Source of the DNA: Maylandia zebra
Lineage: Eukaryota > Chordata > Actinopteri > Cichliformes > Cichlidae
Length of the DNA: 64,000 nucleotides
Direction of reading: 5' to 3'
NCBI RefSeq assembly: GCF_041146795.1
Contig: NC_135176.1
Location: 20,495,286 to 20,559,285, forward strand
In this document: positions 1 to 22,877 of the stretch, piece by piece
Layout: every line of letters starts with the position of its first letter
How positions within the stretch are numbered: the first letter of the stretch is position 1
Translations under genes and position numbers: made by a program
The notes under the pieces: generated by a model
Databases searched by the model: none
The model's input: only the letters and a program-made list of their open reading frames with translations
Told to the model about the DNA's origin: nothing

Positions 1-645
1 AATTGGACTCAGGTCTGGGCCGGCCAGTTCATAGCCTCAGTGCCTTTGTCTTGCAGGAACTGCTGACACACTCCAGCCACATGAGGTCTAGCATTGTCTT
101 GCATTAGGAGGAACCCAGGGCCAACTGCACCAGCGTATGGTCTCACAAGGGGTCTGAGGAGCTCATCTTGGTATCTGGCGAGCACATGGAGGGCTGTGTG
201 CCCCCCTCCCCAAACAAATGCCACCCCACACCCTTACTGACCCACTGCCAAACCGGTAATGCTGGAGGATGTTGCAGACAGCAAAACGTTCTCTATGGTT
301 TCTCCAGACTCTGTCACATGTGCTCAGTGTGAACCTGCTTTCATCTGTGAAGAGCACAGGGCGCCAGTGGCAAAGTTGGCAATCTTAGTGTTTTCTGGCA
401 AATGCCAAACGTCTTGCACAGTGTGGGGCTGTAAGCACAACCCCCACCTGTGGACGTCGGGCCCTTATGCCACTCTCATGGAGTCTGTTTCTGACTGTTT
501 GAGCAGAGACATGCACATTTGTGGTCTGCTGGAGGTCACTTTGCAGGGCTCTGGCAGTGATTTCACAAAAGTGTGATTGAGTTGGAGTTTCATTGTGTTG
601 TTTATCTGTTCCCTTTATTTATTTATTTATTTATTGAGCTGTGTA
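1..645 (-). mobile_element. Tc1/mariner-like transposase remnant, cut by window start
   Basis: Minus-strand translation between about 357 and 9 gives Tc1-type DDE transposase pieces. One reads LFTDESRF, the block around the second catalytic Asp. The other reads LMQDNARPHVA followed by NWPAQT, normally the block before the final acidic residue. They lie in two frames and the second frame breaks near position 25, so the copy is inactive. The low-complexity TTTATT run near 615-640 probably lies close to one terminus. The other terminus is outside the window. Tc1 identity rests on recalled family motifs; the exact subfamily is not determined. Confidence 0.8.
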
Positions 646-754
646 TATAAAAACAGCCACATGGGTCAATACATAAGTGGGGCACAGAAAGGAATAGCCA
701 GAGGAGCAAAACACCAGCTACTGGTAGACAGAGCAGTCACCTGAGACTGCAAGA

Positions 755-1990
755 CTAAGATGACCAACCTGTGCACTGCTTGGATTGACTGCAAGAAGGC
801 CTATGACTCGATGCCTCACACCTGGATCCTGCAATGCCTACAACTATACAAGATAAACAGGACCCATAAGAGAGTTTATCAGGAACTAAATGGGGATGTG
901 GCGTAGAACACTAGAGATCAAATGGTAAATGGCCTGTATTTGTATAGCGCTTTACTAGTCCCTAAGGACCCCAAAGCGCTTTACACATTCAGTCATCCAC
1001 CCATTCACACACACATTCACTCACTGGTGATGGCAAGCTACATTGTAGCCACAGCCACCCTGGGGCGCACTGACAACTACAAGCCCGTAGGCACAAGTCA
1101 CCGTCAAGTGCGGGACCTACCAAGGAGATGTGCTGTCCCCACTGCTGTTCTGCATAGTCCTGAACCCCCTCAGTGAGATCGTTGACAGACTGGCTACAGA
1201 TACCCACCAGAGAATGGAGCAATTGTCAATCACCTCCTCTACATGGATGACATCAAGCTGTATGCCAGGAGTCAACGAGACATTGATTCACTGATCCACA
1301 CCACAGAATATACAGCAACAACATTGGAATGTCATTCGGATTGGAGAAGTGTAGTCGAATGGTAACGAAGAGATGGAAGGTCATCAGAACTGAGGGGATC
1401 GAACTACCAGAAGGCAACATTGCAGACATCGAAGACAGCTACAAGTACCTGGGGATCCCACAGGCAAACGGGAATTATGAAGAGGCAGCTAGCAAAGCTG
1501 CAATCACTAAGTTCCTGCAGAGGGTCAGGCAAATCCTGAGGAGTCAGTTGAACGGTAAGAACAAGATCCGAGCTATCAACACCTGTCCATGATCAGGTAC
1601 CCTGCTGAGATAATAAGCAGGCCAAAGGAGGAGCTCGAAGCCACTGACATCAAAACCAGAAAGCTCTTTGAGGGTTTCACCCCAAGTCCAGCACCAGCAG
1701 GCTGTATGCTAAGTGGAAGGAAGGAGGGTGAGGACTGGTAAGTGTCAGCATCACAATCCAGGATGAGCCAACAAACATCCACGAATACATCAGGTGATGC
1801 AGAGCGTCAATGTAACAGTGGCCCCAGTGGTAACTGGAGTGCTAGGTGAGTGGCTCCAGCAGATCCCAGAAACAACACTGGAGATCTCTGTCCCGAAGAC
1901 CTCAGTCCTAGGAACAGCTAAGACACTGCGCAGGACCCTCAAGCTCCCAGGCATCTGAAACAGGACCTGTGCTTGAAGGATAAAGACCGC
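755..1990 (+). mobile_element. Degenerate non-LTR retrotransposon (LINE) reverse transcriptase
   Basis: Plus-strand translation shows reverse-transcriptase blocks in order: AWIDCKKAYDSMPHTW near 780-830, QGDVLSPLLF near 1125-1155, and the catalytic YMDDIKLYA near 1240-1270. A C-terminal thumb-like stretch follows (FGLEKCSRM, then YKYLGIPQANG near 1440-1470). These blocks resemble fish R2/R4/NeSL-type LINEs, a recalled resemblance. Stops and frame changes throughout show the copy is dead. It is split at about 918-1110 by an unrelated dispersed repeat. No 3' tail or target duplication was delimited. Confidence 0.75.
918..1108 (+). repeat. Dispersed fish repeat inserted in the LINE
   Basis: The segment begins with a TTTGTATAGCGCTTTAC core and carries a second CAAAGCGCTTTACA block, then CACTGGTGATGGCAAGCTAC and GCCACAGCC. 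The same ordered blocks recur at 16,660-16,970, so both belong to one dispersed SINE-like or non-autonomous family. Reverse-transcriptase homology resumes directly after it, so it inserted later than the LINE. Confidence 0.65.
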
Positions 1991-2970
1991 TGCTGGGGGC
2001 GAGAGTGGATTTTATTTTTTTTTTAGAAAATATGTCACTGTAATGTAGACCGGGGATTCCATCACCATTCCCTGTATTTTTATTAGTTTATGAGGGACTA
2101 GTATTTCAAAAGCTAGATAAAAAAGGAACACACTGATGGTTTCACGATTCGTTATTAGGTTAATGGAGTTTGACATTTGACTAGTATTTAAATGACAGTG
2201 TGTGAAAGTTGAAGAAGGGTGGGGGTGGGGGGATTAAAGTGTTTGTAAGACTCTGGAAATATGTAAATTTGTCTTCTTTGTGTTATATTTTGGTTTGGTG
2301 TTTATTTATGTGGATGTTTGTTTTTTCCATTTGTTTTGTTACCCTCACACTTGGGTTATTCCAGATGCTCGCCTGAAGCAGGTAGAGTGTAAAAGGAAGC
2401 CAGTTGCTTTTAGAGTAGTTAGTTGGTGTGTGTTAGTGTCTTGCATCTAATAATAAACTCTACCATTTGATGGATACATTTTATTCCAGCCTCATGTCAT
2501 TATTTTGAACCCATAAATGACCGGTGGCCAATGCACGCAGATTTTGGGGACATTTCTGCTCCAAATTCACCGTACAGCTGCTCACTTTTGTTTTAGCATC
2601 AAGAGTCCGCACCATCTTGGAGATGTCCGCTGATTACTCAGCATTTCTTCACACCTAGCTATTATGATCTCGTCCCATTACAGAAGGAGGCATACTGTTC
2701 CAGATCATTTTCCCATAACTGATAACTAGAAACGAATACATAGGTGTAAATAGAGCTACAGAATAAATTAACTGGTAACCCGTATAAAACATATCCTCCG
2801 CTATCTGGAAATGTGGGACTACGGAACCAGTATTAAAATTTGACATTGAAAAGTCGTCCAGAAAGACCACATTTGGACTATGTACGTCAACACTAGACAA
2901 TCAGTAGACCTTAAAAAAAAAGGACATCACCTCATGTTACATTAAAAAAAACAACACCATAATAGCTTAC

Positions 2971-3042
2971 CAGGGCTTTTTTTTTTTCAGCAAACACAGG
3001 TCCGATAAGACAGAGAAGTAGAAGCAGTCTGGCTGGCATCAT
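2971..3042 (-). pseudogene. Duplicated il2rg first coding exon (signal peptide)
   Basis: The reverse strand opens with two ATG codons and a leucine-rich signal peptide (MMPAR..., core LLLLLCLIGPVFA). It is almost the same as the first exon of the intact il2rg gene at 10,368-10,434, and similarity continues about 50-60 bp upstream. A GTAAGC donor follows. An A11 run lies inside the coding part, and the exon is 72 nt, ending in phase 0, where the functional exon is 67 nt and ends in phase 1. No convincing downstream exon was found toward lower coordinates, where LINE debris begins. Most likely a tandem partial duplication; a divergent working paralogue with exons outside the window cannot be excluded. 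Confidence 0.65.
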
Positions 3043-3459
3043 GGCGCACTAAAACAGGATTTTAACAGTAGAGGTTCAAGTTTACCTTTAACTGTTGCTG
3101 TTTGGTATGGAGGACCAGAAGAGCCACACGCATCAAAATAAAGAATTTTGTCCTTCAATAATGAATTGTGCCATAAAATATTCATTAGTAAATAAATTTT
3201 TTATTTATTTAATTGAAATATTACTAAAGTAATTTATTATTAAATAAACGAATTTAAAATAAAAAAATATTTGTAAATCACTTTTTCACAGTTAATACTT
3301 CAAATTGATTTCGCAAAAAAGAATTTAACCCTTAATAAAAATGTCATTTAAAAATCATTTTCGAATTCCAAATAAAACAATAGATTTTTAAAACCTTTTT
3401 TAAAATGCAACTTTAAAAAGAGAAATAAGTCGATGTATTCCCAAAAAGTTGATTCTCTT

Positions 3460-3790
3460 CATCTGGATGTAGCATCAGTGGGAGAAACGTTTCTTCCCTC
3501 ATCCAAGTGACTCAGCTTCACTCATCTCAGCTGATTCCCCAATCTTATAAATTGAACATTTGCACAATGACTGAAACTAGCACCACCGGGCTGTGTGTTG
3601 AGTTTCTTGACCATTCATCAACAACCACTGATCAAAGACTGTTGATCAATAGCCAGGAGTGCCATTCACAGAGAGTTGGGGAATGGCTGCAATCACAGCA
3701 TTGTAAGACGGAGAAAGATGTACCCTTAGACCCCACCCTTGATTCAGAGATGGTCTTTTCCTTTTCACATGAGCCCCAACTCCCTGTATT
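3460..3790. repeat. Probable dispersed teleost repeat
   Basis: The stretch around GAGAAACGTTTCTTCCCTCA and the following CTTATAAATTGAACATTTGC resembles a motif I recall as widely dispersed in teleost genomes. The 95-codon open frame inside it shows no recognised domain. Family assignment and boundaries are uncertain. Confidence 0.35.
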
Positions 3791-3794
3791 TTAA

Positions 3795-5741
3795 TTATTT
3801 TAACAGAAGAAAAACAAAGTAGAGAGAACGTAACATCTGTGTTAACGTTTTTAATATTTTTAAGGGTTTTTTGTAAGGGTGTCTTTTATATTACGGGTAT
3901 ATCTGTTGGATCCAAATGCAATGCTTCAAGTCAAAGACATCTGATGTTTTTTATCACAATGACACAAAGGTGAAAACAAACTCTCATTTAGCACAGGTGT
4001 GACACTAAAAGGTTGCAGTTTACTTTGATGTTACTTCTTATTCTTCTTATTAAACTTCTTCTTATTTGGACAAGTCTGTCAATTATTTATGCAAAAGAAT
4101 ATTAAAGAATCCCGACCCTTTTAACAGGTCAAATTACTACTCATCCGTAGCACGAGATGTCATAACATCTCGTGCTATAGAGTTTTGTGGGTTTCCTGTC
4201 AGAGGAAACTGCTTTCAAAAATATAGACTGAAATGATGTACACTGACATTTGAAGTTGGACTTTTAATGTCCTGTAAAATAAGCATAGTACAACACACAG
4301 ACAAGGTTTTATGCAGTCTTTATTGAATAATTCGCTGGGCACGGAGTGCGAATCCAGTTTACTCCATCTCCATCACAGACAATTAGACGTGGAAGTAGTG
4401 ATGTTTTAGTTTAGTGAAAATGTAAAAAATGGGTTCTGTTACATTACCATTCAATTTGAGGGTTACAACAGATAATATAATATATTTATTGTTCTCACGT
4501 GGTATTGGACGGGATTATTTTAACAAAGGACATTTTGCCTGATAATTATTTTTATCCTCCTGTAACTTTACTGTGTAAAGAGCGAAAACCTCCAAAGTTG
4601 CAGGAGTAGTTAGTCGCTATAAGGTTGGTTTGGAAGCATATTTGGCGATGCTTCAACCTCTGCTTTGCGTTTGTGTGGGAGCCCTTTTAAAAAACCTTTT
4701 TTTTCTAATTCATACTGCTGTCCTCCTAGGGGGCACGCCCCCCGCTTTGGGAACCACTGCTTTAAACTCACACATAGCACCTTTCACTTGGTCAGTGTCT
4801 GCGAGTTCACAAGTGGACCCACGTCAGAGGCTTTACCATCGATTTTGACATTTGTTTGTCAGCTGCAGCAGTGTGGCACTTACTGATTTCACTTTGTGAG
4901 TCTATGTTTGTGTTTCAAAATTATAATATGTGGTTCTGTTTAGACCTACTTTGACTGGAACCTAACACAAAGAGGACTTTGAAGTGCTCTGGTCTGTGTT
5001 TATATGTCTGTCTATCAAAAACAGTGACGTCACCAGCGTACTTTCAGCACGGTACAATGAGTCCACATTTCCTTATCTGACAGAAATCTATGAACTTTCT
5101 GTTATTTCTGAACTTTTGTTAAGTAAATGGCTGCCAGATAAATACAAAAATGACAAAATTAGTTTGCAAAGGGATTTTAGACACTTGTGATTCTTCTTTG
5201 GGGACAGACAAAATGTACATGTTCAAAACAGCCTCCCCTCTCTGACTTTGTCTCTAAATATTAACTCTGCAACGATCAGTAATCGCACAGTGTAAATGAC
5301 CTTTAAATTTGGTAAATATTTTTACGTTTGTTTGAAAGGCACTTCGGTTTTATTTTGAAATCCATGCTTTTATTTTGAAACAGGAAACTGGCACAAAACC
5401 GTTAAAGGGCTGTTAGTAACGTTTCTTTTAGGATATGGTAAAATAGTGTGCCTTAAAGTGAAAAATATGTACGTTTACTTTGCCAATTAGTACCTGGCTG
5501 ACAGTGGCACAAGGTTTGTTAATGTTTCCTTTAACGGAATAAGTTACATGCAATCAAAATGTCGTTTAATAGAGTTTATGTTGTTAACCTTGACCTTGAC
5601 CTTTATGTGTAGTTGTAAGTTAGTGAGGTGATATAATGAATTGAGTGATGTAAATTTGATGTATATGCTATATGTGAGCAGGAGAAATTTGTTTCCTTTG
5701 ATCTTATGGTATTAATATTGCTGGTTTTGTTTTGCTCCTAG
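3795..5741. other. Intergenic stretch without a supported gene
   Basis: AT-rich, with only short unsupported ORFs. It holds a perfect 13-bp inverted repeat at 4148-4177. A segment at about 4850-5010 is weakly similar to 15,745-15,920 in an slc9a6 intron, sharing CAGCTGCAGCAGTGTGG and a TTGTGAGT block; probably a shared old repeat. Confidence 0.5.
4148..4177. repeat. Perfect 13-bp inverted repeat, 4-nt loop
   Basis: TAGCACGAGATGT (4148-4160) is followed by a CATA spacer and its exact reverse complement ACATCTCGTGCTA (4165-4177). DNA or RNA here could form a stable hairpin. No flanking gene explains it; function unknown. Confidence 0.8.
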
Positions 5742-5902
5742 CTCTTACCGTGTCTTCACTGAATGTTTCAATAAAAACATTTCCAATAAAACCTCTGTGA
5801 AGCATCAGTATAAGAGACCATCATTCAGCCAGGGATGCTACACACAGTGTCAAAGTGTATCATGCAATGCAAGCTTCAAGTACACAGCTTCACAGAATAC
5901 AG
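5742..5902 (+). other. Orphan exon-like open segment
   Basis: An open stretch is bounded by a pyrimidine tract plus TAG acceptor and a CAG|GTAATG donor. Translation gives about 53 residues with four cysteines (GCYTQCQSVSC core) and N-glycosylation sites NIS, NKT and NAS. It enters needing one base and leaves with one extra base, the same phases as il2rg exon 3 (161 versus 167 nt), and both carry a GC...C arrangement followed by aromatic-rich sequence. It may therefore be a remnant of a divergent cytokine-receptor D1 exon, on the strand opposite to il2rg. No partner exons were found. Confidence 0.35.
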
Positions 5903-6481
5903 GTAATGCCTTATTATAAAGTGTGTGTAGACATGTGTGATGTTTTATTTAAAAAACAAAAAAACAAAAACAAAACTAGCCAAAATCATGGGATTTATTT
6001 TCCAACCTAACACATTAAAAGTCAATAAATACAATGCAATAATATACAACAACTTAAATAAGTGCTTGCGAATGAGCTAAAAGGTTTTCCAAGACCTTAT
6101 GTAAAAAAATAAAAATAATGGGAATGATTAACAGTAGAATGTGCTGCAGTTAAAATCCAGATATACACCAAACGGAAGCATTTTTCACAATTTGTGTTCT
6201 TCTGGGGGAGTAGTGCAAACATCAGTTTGATTTTTGATATGCTGAGGAAATTCAAAAACTTACATCATGGAAGCAGAGAGCTGATCGCTGCACCCTGATT
6301 AATACTCAAGAATGCATATCATCTAAAATATGTTTTCAAGAGTGTCAGCACTTTATACCACCTGTCTTAACAAAAAGGAAAAGCCTTTTATTAAGATGGA
6401 GTACTATGTATCTGTGAGGTTAAAGATTTCAAAGAGATGTTAAGGTCAAGTTTATTAAACTAAAATCTGTAGTCTGAGGTT

Positions 6482-6487
6482 TTATTT
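6482..6487 (-). terminator. Possible il2rg polyadenylation signal
   Basis: TTTATT on the plus strand reads AATAAA on the minus strand, about 180 bp past the il2rg stop codon. It is the nearest canonical hexamer seen, but others occur further on, so use is inferred from position only. Confidence 0.35.
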
Positions 6488-6663
6488 AAAAGGCTAAGCT
6501 CGGGTGTAACTGATTAAATACCTCCAGCAAATATTGGGTTTCTTCACACTGGGAATTGTTGTAAACCCTTCTAATAATCACTGTCACCAAGCAGGAGATG
6601 TATCAGTGTAACAAAGTCCCGATAGTTTGGCTCAGGCAAACCTAACCCTGGTTCACGACCTGC

Positions 6664-9600
6664 TTAGTCAGAAACCTGCAGCACCTCCTCAGATGGAACT
6701 TGGGAGCTGGAAGAAGACAAGGGGACGTACAGATCTTCTGCATCGTTCACATCGATGGACACAGAGCAGTGGGTTTGGTTGGTGCTGACAGAGGAGGTGG
6801 AGTCGTCAGAGTTCATGCTGTCAGACTGGGAGACGTAGTTGTACTCACGCACAGGGCAGACCTGCTCATTGTAGCTTGCTTTAAAATTTTCTTTCAGACC
6901 TTTGGAGAGCTGAAACCAGTCCTTAAAGAAGTGGGGAAAAAATCTTTACATTAATTTGACAAATAAATGCAACAAACTGGATTTTTGAGTTACAATTGTT
7001 TAATGGGTAACTCCTTCCCCAGAGCTCTACGCTGAAAAATCATTTGAACACAAGAGTATTTATATTTTTAGCCATTAAGTGGTGCTGTTCTCAGTCTACT
7101 GGTTCACCTCTTGATCTGGACAATTTCATGACTATTAAACTGTCTGCCAGGACTTCTACAGACATTTAAGGTTCCCAGAAGATGTGAACTAATGCTTTGG
7201 TGCTCTTTTCTACTAATACTGAATGGACTATCATGAATCGTGGCGTTATCATTAACATCAAAGCACTGTGATACCCAATACGGTCTCATACAGCCACTAA
7301 CATGCATATTTATTACTCTTCATTTTATTCTTTTAGTATCTTAATTAGTTTTCTAGCTTTAGAAATCTAGTAAGAAATCTTGTGTGACTGGGAATTGGAA
7401 GGATAAGACTGACCTCTGGATGTTACTAACCTCAATGTCATGAAGAATCGGGGATGGTTTGGGAACTGCAGGGATCAGGATGATTTTGAGCCTGTATGGG
7501 AGGTAGGGACACTGTTACTCTCGGTTTTTCATAACAAGAATATTTGCATTCACTTTGTTCACGCTAACACCTCAGCACTGTAACTGAGTGGGGCTGAGCT
7601 TTCCGGATCAGGAATCCGAATGCATGATGCAGGACATCCAGTAAAAGTCAAATTTGCATTCACAGTTCGTACATGGCTTGGTAGCACACAGAACAAAAAA
7701 CTCAGGCAAAGAGCAAAGAAAACAGATGACAAGAACTTAAAAGATCAATCAACAAAGAGCAAGCTGGGGCAAAATGCAAGAAGAGGGAAAAGAATGCATT
7801 TGGGAAAGCTCGAAACACCAGTGTTTGGAAACCCTGACTACAGTAACAACCTGGAAACAATAAGCAGACTGGATACTTTAGCTGATGTAAAACAGGAAAA
7901 AAACAGGAAGTTAAAACAACCAAGACACAAATAATAGGTGATGTCTGGGATGGATAAGGGGGAAGTGTTGCTGTGACTAAGCTTATGTCAGCCAGCATCA
8001 TCTGGGGTTTTTAAGCCTCGGGCAGAAAAGCCTGTCTGCATGTCTTACAGGTGATAAACCACATTCCTCTCTAAGACGTGTGCCAGTGGTCCAGTGGTCC
8101 ACTCACCAGAGGCCCACCAGCACTGTTTGTGTTGAACCCTTTTGGGACCTAACTGAAGGTAGAGGCTTACAAGTAGCCATGGCATGGCGACCCTAACCCT
8201 AGTTTTGGTGATTACTCAGTATCCTAAGTAAATTCCACAGAATTTGAGGATAAAAAAAATCTTGCGCAAACACTTTTTAAGGTCATGAACACAGTGGGCA
8301 TTTGGGTTGCTGTCATATGCTGGTTCCAATTCTAATCTACGATCACAAAATCGCATGGCACACCTAAACTGACTTCGTGGCACATCAGTTGGATCTGTGA
8401 TCTGATCACAGATCAATCATCTGATTTATGGAAGAACCCACCTTTCACGTTGCAGTAACATCACCACCAGCAGGATGAGGGTGATGGCACCCACCACATA
8501 GAGCAATGTCATCCACAGAGGCACTGAGTCAGAGTCTGTGAGGAAGAAAAAAGAAGAATATTATTTGTATAAATCTTTTAGCTCTAAATATTGGGGCACG
8601 CATTGTTAGGAAGCATAATTCTGAATTTTAACCAAGCATGTTGGGGTCAAACAGTAACTGAAATAAATCTAAAGTTCTATACGAACATAATTTTTTATTT
8701 CTGAAAACTACAGAAAATAAGTCAGCTATACATAAGAAAAAAACATCTGCCGTGTTTAAGCAGTCATTCAATTACATTTTTGGGGAAAAAACGACATCTT
8801 TTCTTCATAACATGTAGAATTTTTAACCTATGCTGCTGTTGGATCCCCAGAATACAGGTTCACTCCAATCACTCCAGAAGTCAGACGATCCACAGCCTTC
8901 ATCTATTCTGTTCCGCACTTGCAGCTCATATCGGGAACTTCCCGAGGGCGAGTTGATGCAGTACTTCTGTATCTCGGGGCTAACTTTAGAGGACTAGAAA
9001 ATCAGATGGATTTTAGAAAACACAAGAAGAGAGAACAAGAAGGGGCAAACAAAGCAATAAATTAAAAAGGATGAGAGAAACTCTTTTCCTACCCCCCAGT
9101 TATTGTTGTTTGTCCTGAAGCGGACCTCACTCTCCACACAATGTAGACGAGCAGGAGAAGTGTGGTTCCAGTAAAACCACAAGTTAAAGTCTGATCCATT
9201 GAGAACAGTCAGGTTGGTTGGTGGATTTAACTTGACTGAAAAGATACAGACGTGTAATAACATGAACAAACATGCCAGTATACATTATACTTTAAGGCCT
9301 CTTTCATGTCAGAATACCCACAATTTTCTTGGAAATTTTTTTTAGATTTAAGCAAAAGTGTAAATAAAAAAAATCCCAATAAGTACACTAATTTTTCCAT
9401 CATTATTTTATTTGTTATTTTAAATACAGTTATGTTCCAGGCCAGGGTAAATACATACCTCGGTTTTTAAGTCCATGTGTCTCCTTAAATCTATCCTTGC
9501 CATGTACCAGCCTGGTGTTAAAAGTCATGAATCTGTCGTGAGACTCACATGGCTGGATGCATCCAATGTTCATGTTGTTCTCTGTCAAATACTGTGGGCA

Positions 9601-10434
9601 GCTTTTTTCTTTCTTATTGAAGAAACTGTGTAGAAATAATAATAAAAAACAATCACGCAAAGTACTGAGCCATATCTACTTTAGTATTCATCATGACCAA
9701 ATATGTTCATATATGTTCATCATTTATTCAAAAATGTGTTGTTGTTGTTTTATTTGTTAGGGCCTAGCAATTAAATATGTTTAACTGTTAAGTTTATCAG
9801 AAAAATAGAAGAATTTTCATTACATCTTCCACTGAAGCACAACCAGCCTAATTCTAATCTGATGAATTCAGAAGACGTCACTGAGATGTCCCACTGCTGT
9901 TATCAGCGGTTACCCACCTACTATAGAAGGTGTAGTTGACCTTTGGTGTCCCCTTCTTATTCCAGGTACAGGAAACATTTTTCAAATTGATAATCAAGCA
10001 ATCCACATCTGTTAAAAATATGACCAATTTGAGAAAATGATTTTCAGAAACTGATAATGGTTAGACATATAAATTCTACATAACAGTAGAGTCAAACACC
10101 CATGACCTTAAACTGATTTTAATTAATTTAGATAGCAATTATTTTTATATCAAGGTACAACAACTCAGGTCCTTTCTTCATAACTGATTCGCTGTTTTAA
10201 GGAAGCTGATCAAATACATATTGAATGCTAGCCGCGCAGGAGATAATATATGTAGATCTGCCAAAAACAGACTCACTGACTATTCAGACACTTGTACTCA
10301 ACCTAAAAAAAATGTCATCAGTAGACTATAATTTGTAATAACTTCGATCTTGTGTAATTGATCTTACCAGGGGCTTCTATGGCAAACACAGGTCCGATCA
10401 GACAGAGAAGTAGATGCAGTCTCGTCGGCATCAT
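6664..10434 (-). CDS. il2rg: Common cytokine receptor gamma chain (IL-2 receptor gamma)
   Basis: Shared signalling subunit of gamma-c cytokine receptors, a type I plasma-membrane protein of lymphoid cells. Coding exons, 5' to 3' on the minus strand: 10434-10368, 10008-9918, 9625-9459, 9235-9093, 8993-8828, 8535-8442, 7491-7431, 6921-6664. All have GT-AG borders and the phases give 348 aa. Seen: signal peptide 1-18, fibronectin-like D1 with an SCTW block, D2 with WSDWS at residues 196-200, then FWGSNSS, a single TM helix at about 218-239, and a Box 1-like IPAVPKPSPI stretch at about 249-258. The tail opening WFQLSKGLKENFKASYNEQV aligns well with the mammalian gamma-chain juxtamembrane region, which decides the call over other type I receptors. 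The tail ends Ser-rich with a DLYVPL tyrosine. The first of two adjacent ATGs is taken as the start. It lies head-to-head with slc9a6. Confidence 0.92.
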
Positions 10435-11580
10435 GGCGCACTAAAACAGGATGTTAAGAGTACTTTTGCAACGTTACAACTCCGACTGTTGCTGTTTGTC
10501 TGACGTAACTGAGCCGACTTTTGCGGTGTTGTTTCTCATCAGTTCCTGTAGTTAGACCAAACACTGCGATGATTTATCACTTCCTTGTAACATAATTAAA
10601 GTTGACCTCAGACAAACAAGAACAACAATATTCAGTCAGTTAACAATATTCATAAACTAAAATATATTGTAGGCCTGTTGTATGTAACCTACACTTACAA
10701 AAAATAAATGAATAAATAAAATAGTAACCTATAATACAATAATGAAATATGAATCAAGTTTTGGCTATTGTTTGTAATAGCCATCTATTATCTATCTTAG
10801 ACTTTTAACAGAAATAAAGACCAAGTAGCGACAAGACTTGTGTCTTACAGGTGTTGTCTGAAAAATGTCCAAGCAAAGGCAAAAAAAGTTACAGAACAAA
10901 GTTATCTAGTACGTGTCTCAAACTACATGAAAAACACATTTCTGACCGACTCTGTGGTGACATGGTGAAGTGATATAAATACAGCAGGGCTATATTTACT
11001 CATATTCAGAGCGAGGGTGTCAGCATTCAATAGTAAGAGAATTAATCTGAAAACTCTGACTTGGATCTACGGGCTATTTAAGCAGTGCTAATCTGCTTTG
11101 CAGCACCTGTTAGGCTTTGCTGCTAACGTGGCGCCATGTGTGAGTGTGGAAGTGCTGTGAGAGAGAATGAGTAAGCCTTTAACTTACTTCTTTTAAATAA
11201 TTTAAATAATTTAATCATCTCAGCCTCTTGAAAAAATAGCCTTTGAAAAAAGTAATAAAAAGAGAGCAACGGTTACTTTTTTAAGTGCGGAACTTGAAAG
11301 AATTTGCTAAAATATTAACAGGCCACGCACGTTTGTGTTAATATTCACCCCTCCTCCTTTAAGTAGGTATAAATTATTGTGACTTTATACTGCTTTAATA
11401 TAAATTCACTATAATTTACAAGTTTCTTACTTTTTTAAACGACGCTATCAGTTTCCATTTTTTTCATGTCCATTTTTAGTGTATTTTATGAGTGGATTGA
11501 TTGTGCAACCTTCACGCGTTTATGTGTAACTTTGCCCTTCACACTGCTTAAGCAACGTGACGAGCTTTTATTTTGAAGAG
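10435..11580. other. il2rg-slc9a6 head-to-head intergenic region
   Basis: About 1.3 kb separates the two divergent start codons. The il2rg side carries purine-rich GGAA cores. The middle is AT-rich with no ORF or recognised repeat. Whether any element is shared by both promoters cannot be told from sequence. Confidence 0.5.
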
Positions 11581-11588
11581 CCGGAAGT
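11555..11588 (+). promoter_or_regulatory. Putative slc9a6 proximal promoter motifs (CRE-like, ETS)
   Basis: ACGTGACG at 11555-11562 resembles a CRE half-site, and CCGGAAGT at 11581-11588 is a consensus ETS/GABP site. They lie about 140-170 bp upstream of the slc9a6 start codon, with no TATA box between. That arrangement is typical of housekeeping promoters; assignment is by motif and position only. Confidence 0.45.
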
Positions 11589-11726
11589 CCCAGTGTTTTG
11601 GTAACGGCAAGGAAGGACCTGTCATTTACCCTGGTCCAGCTAATTTCTAATCTAATCAGCTGTTTCCCGGCAAAAAAAACAGCACTAATTTAACAACAAA
11701 TGTAACTGTTTGGACACAGAGACAAA

Positions 11727-22877
<11,151 letters not shown>

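Noticed and set aside
2655..2900. 81-codon minus-strand ORF as exon 2 of the il2rg duplicate
   Set aside because: I could not align it to the il2rg D1 exon and lack a matching splice pattern.
7620..7934. 104-codon plus-strand ORF inside an il2rg intron region
   Set aside because: Lysine-rich from A-rich sequence, no domain, no splice or promoter context.
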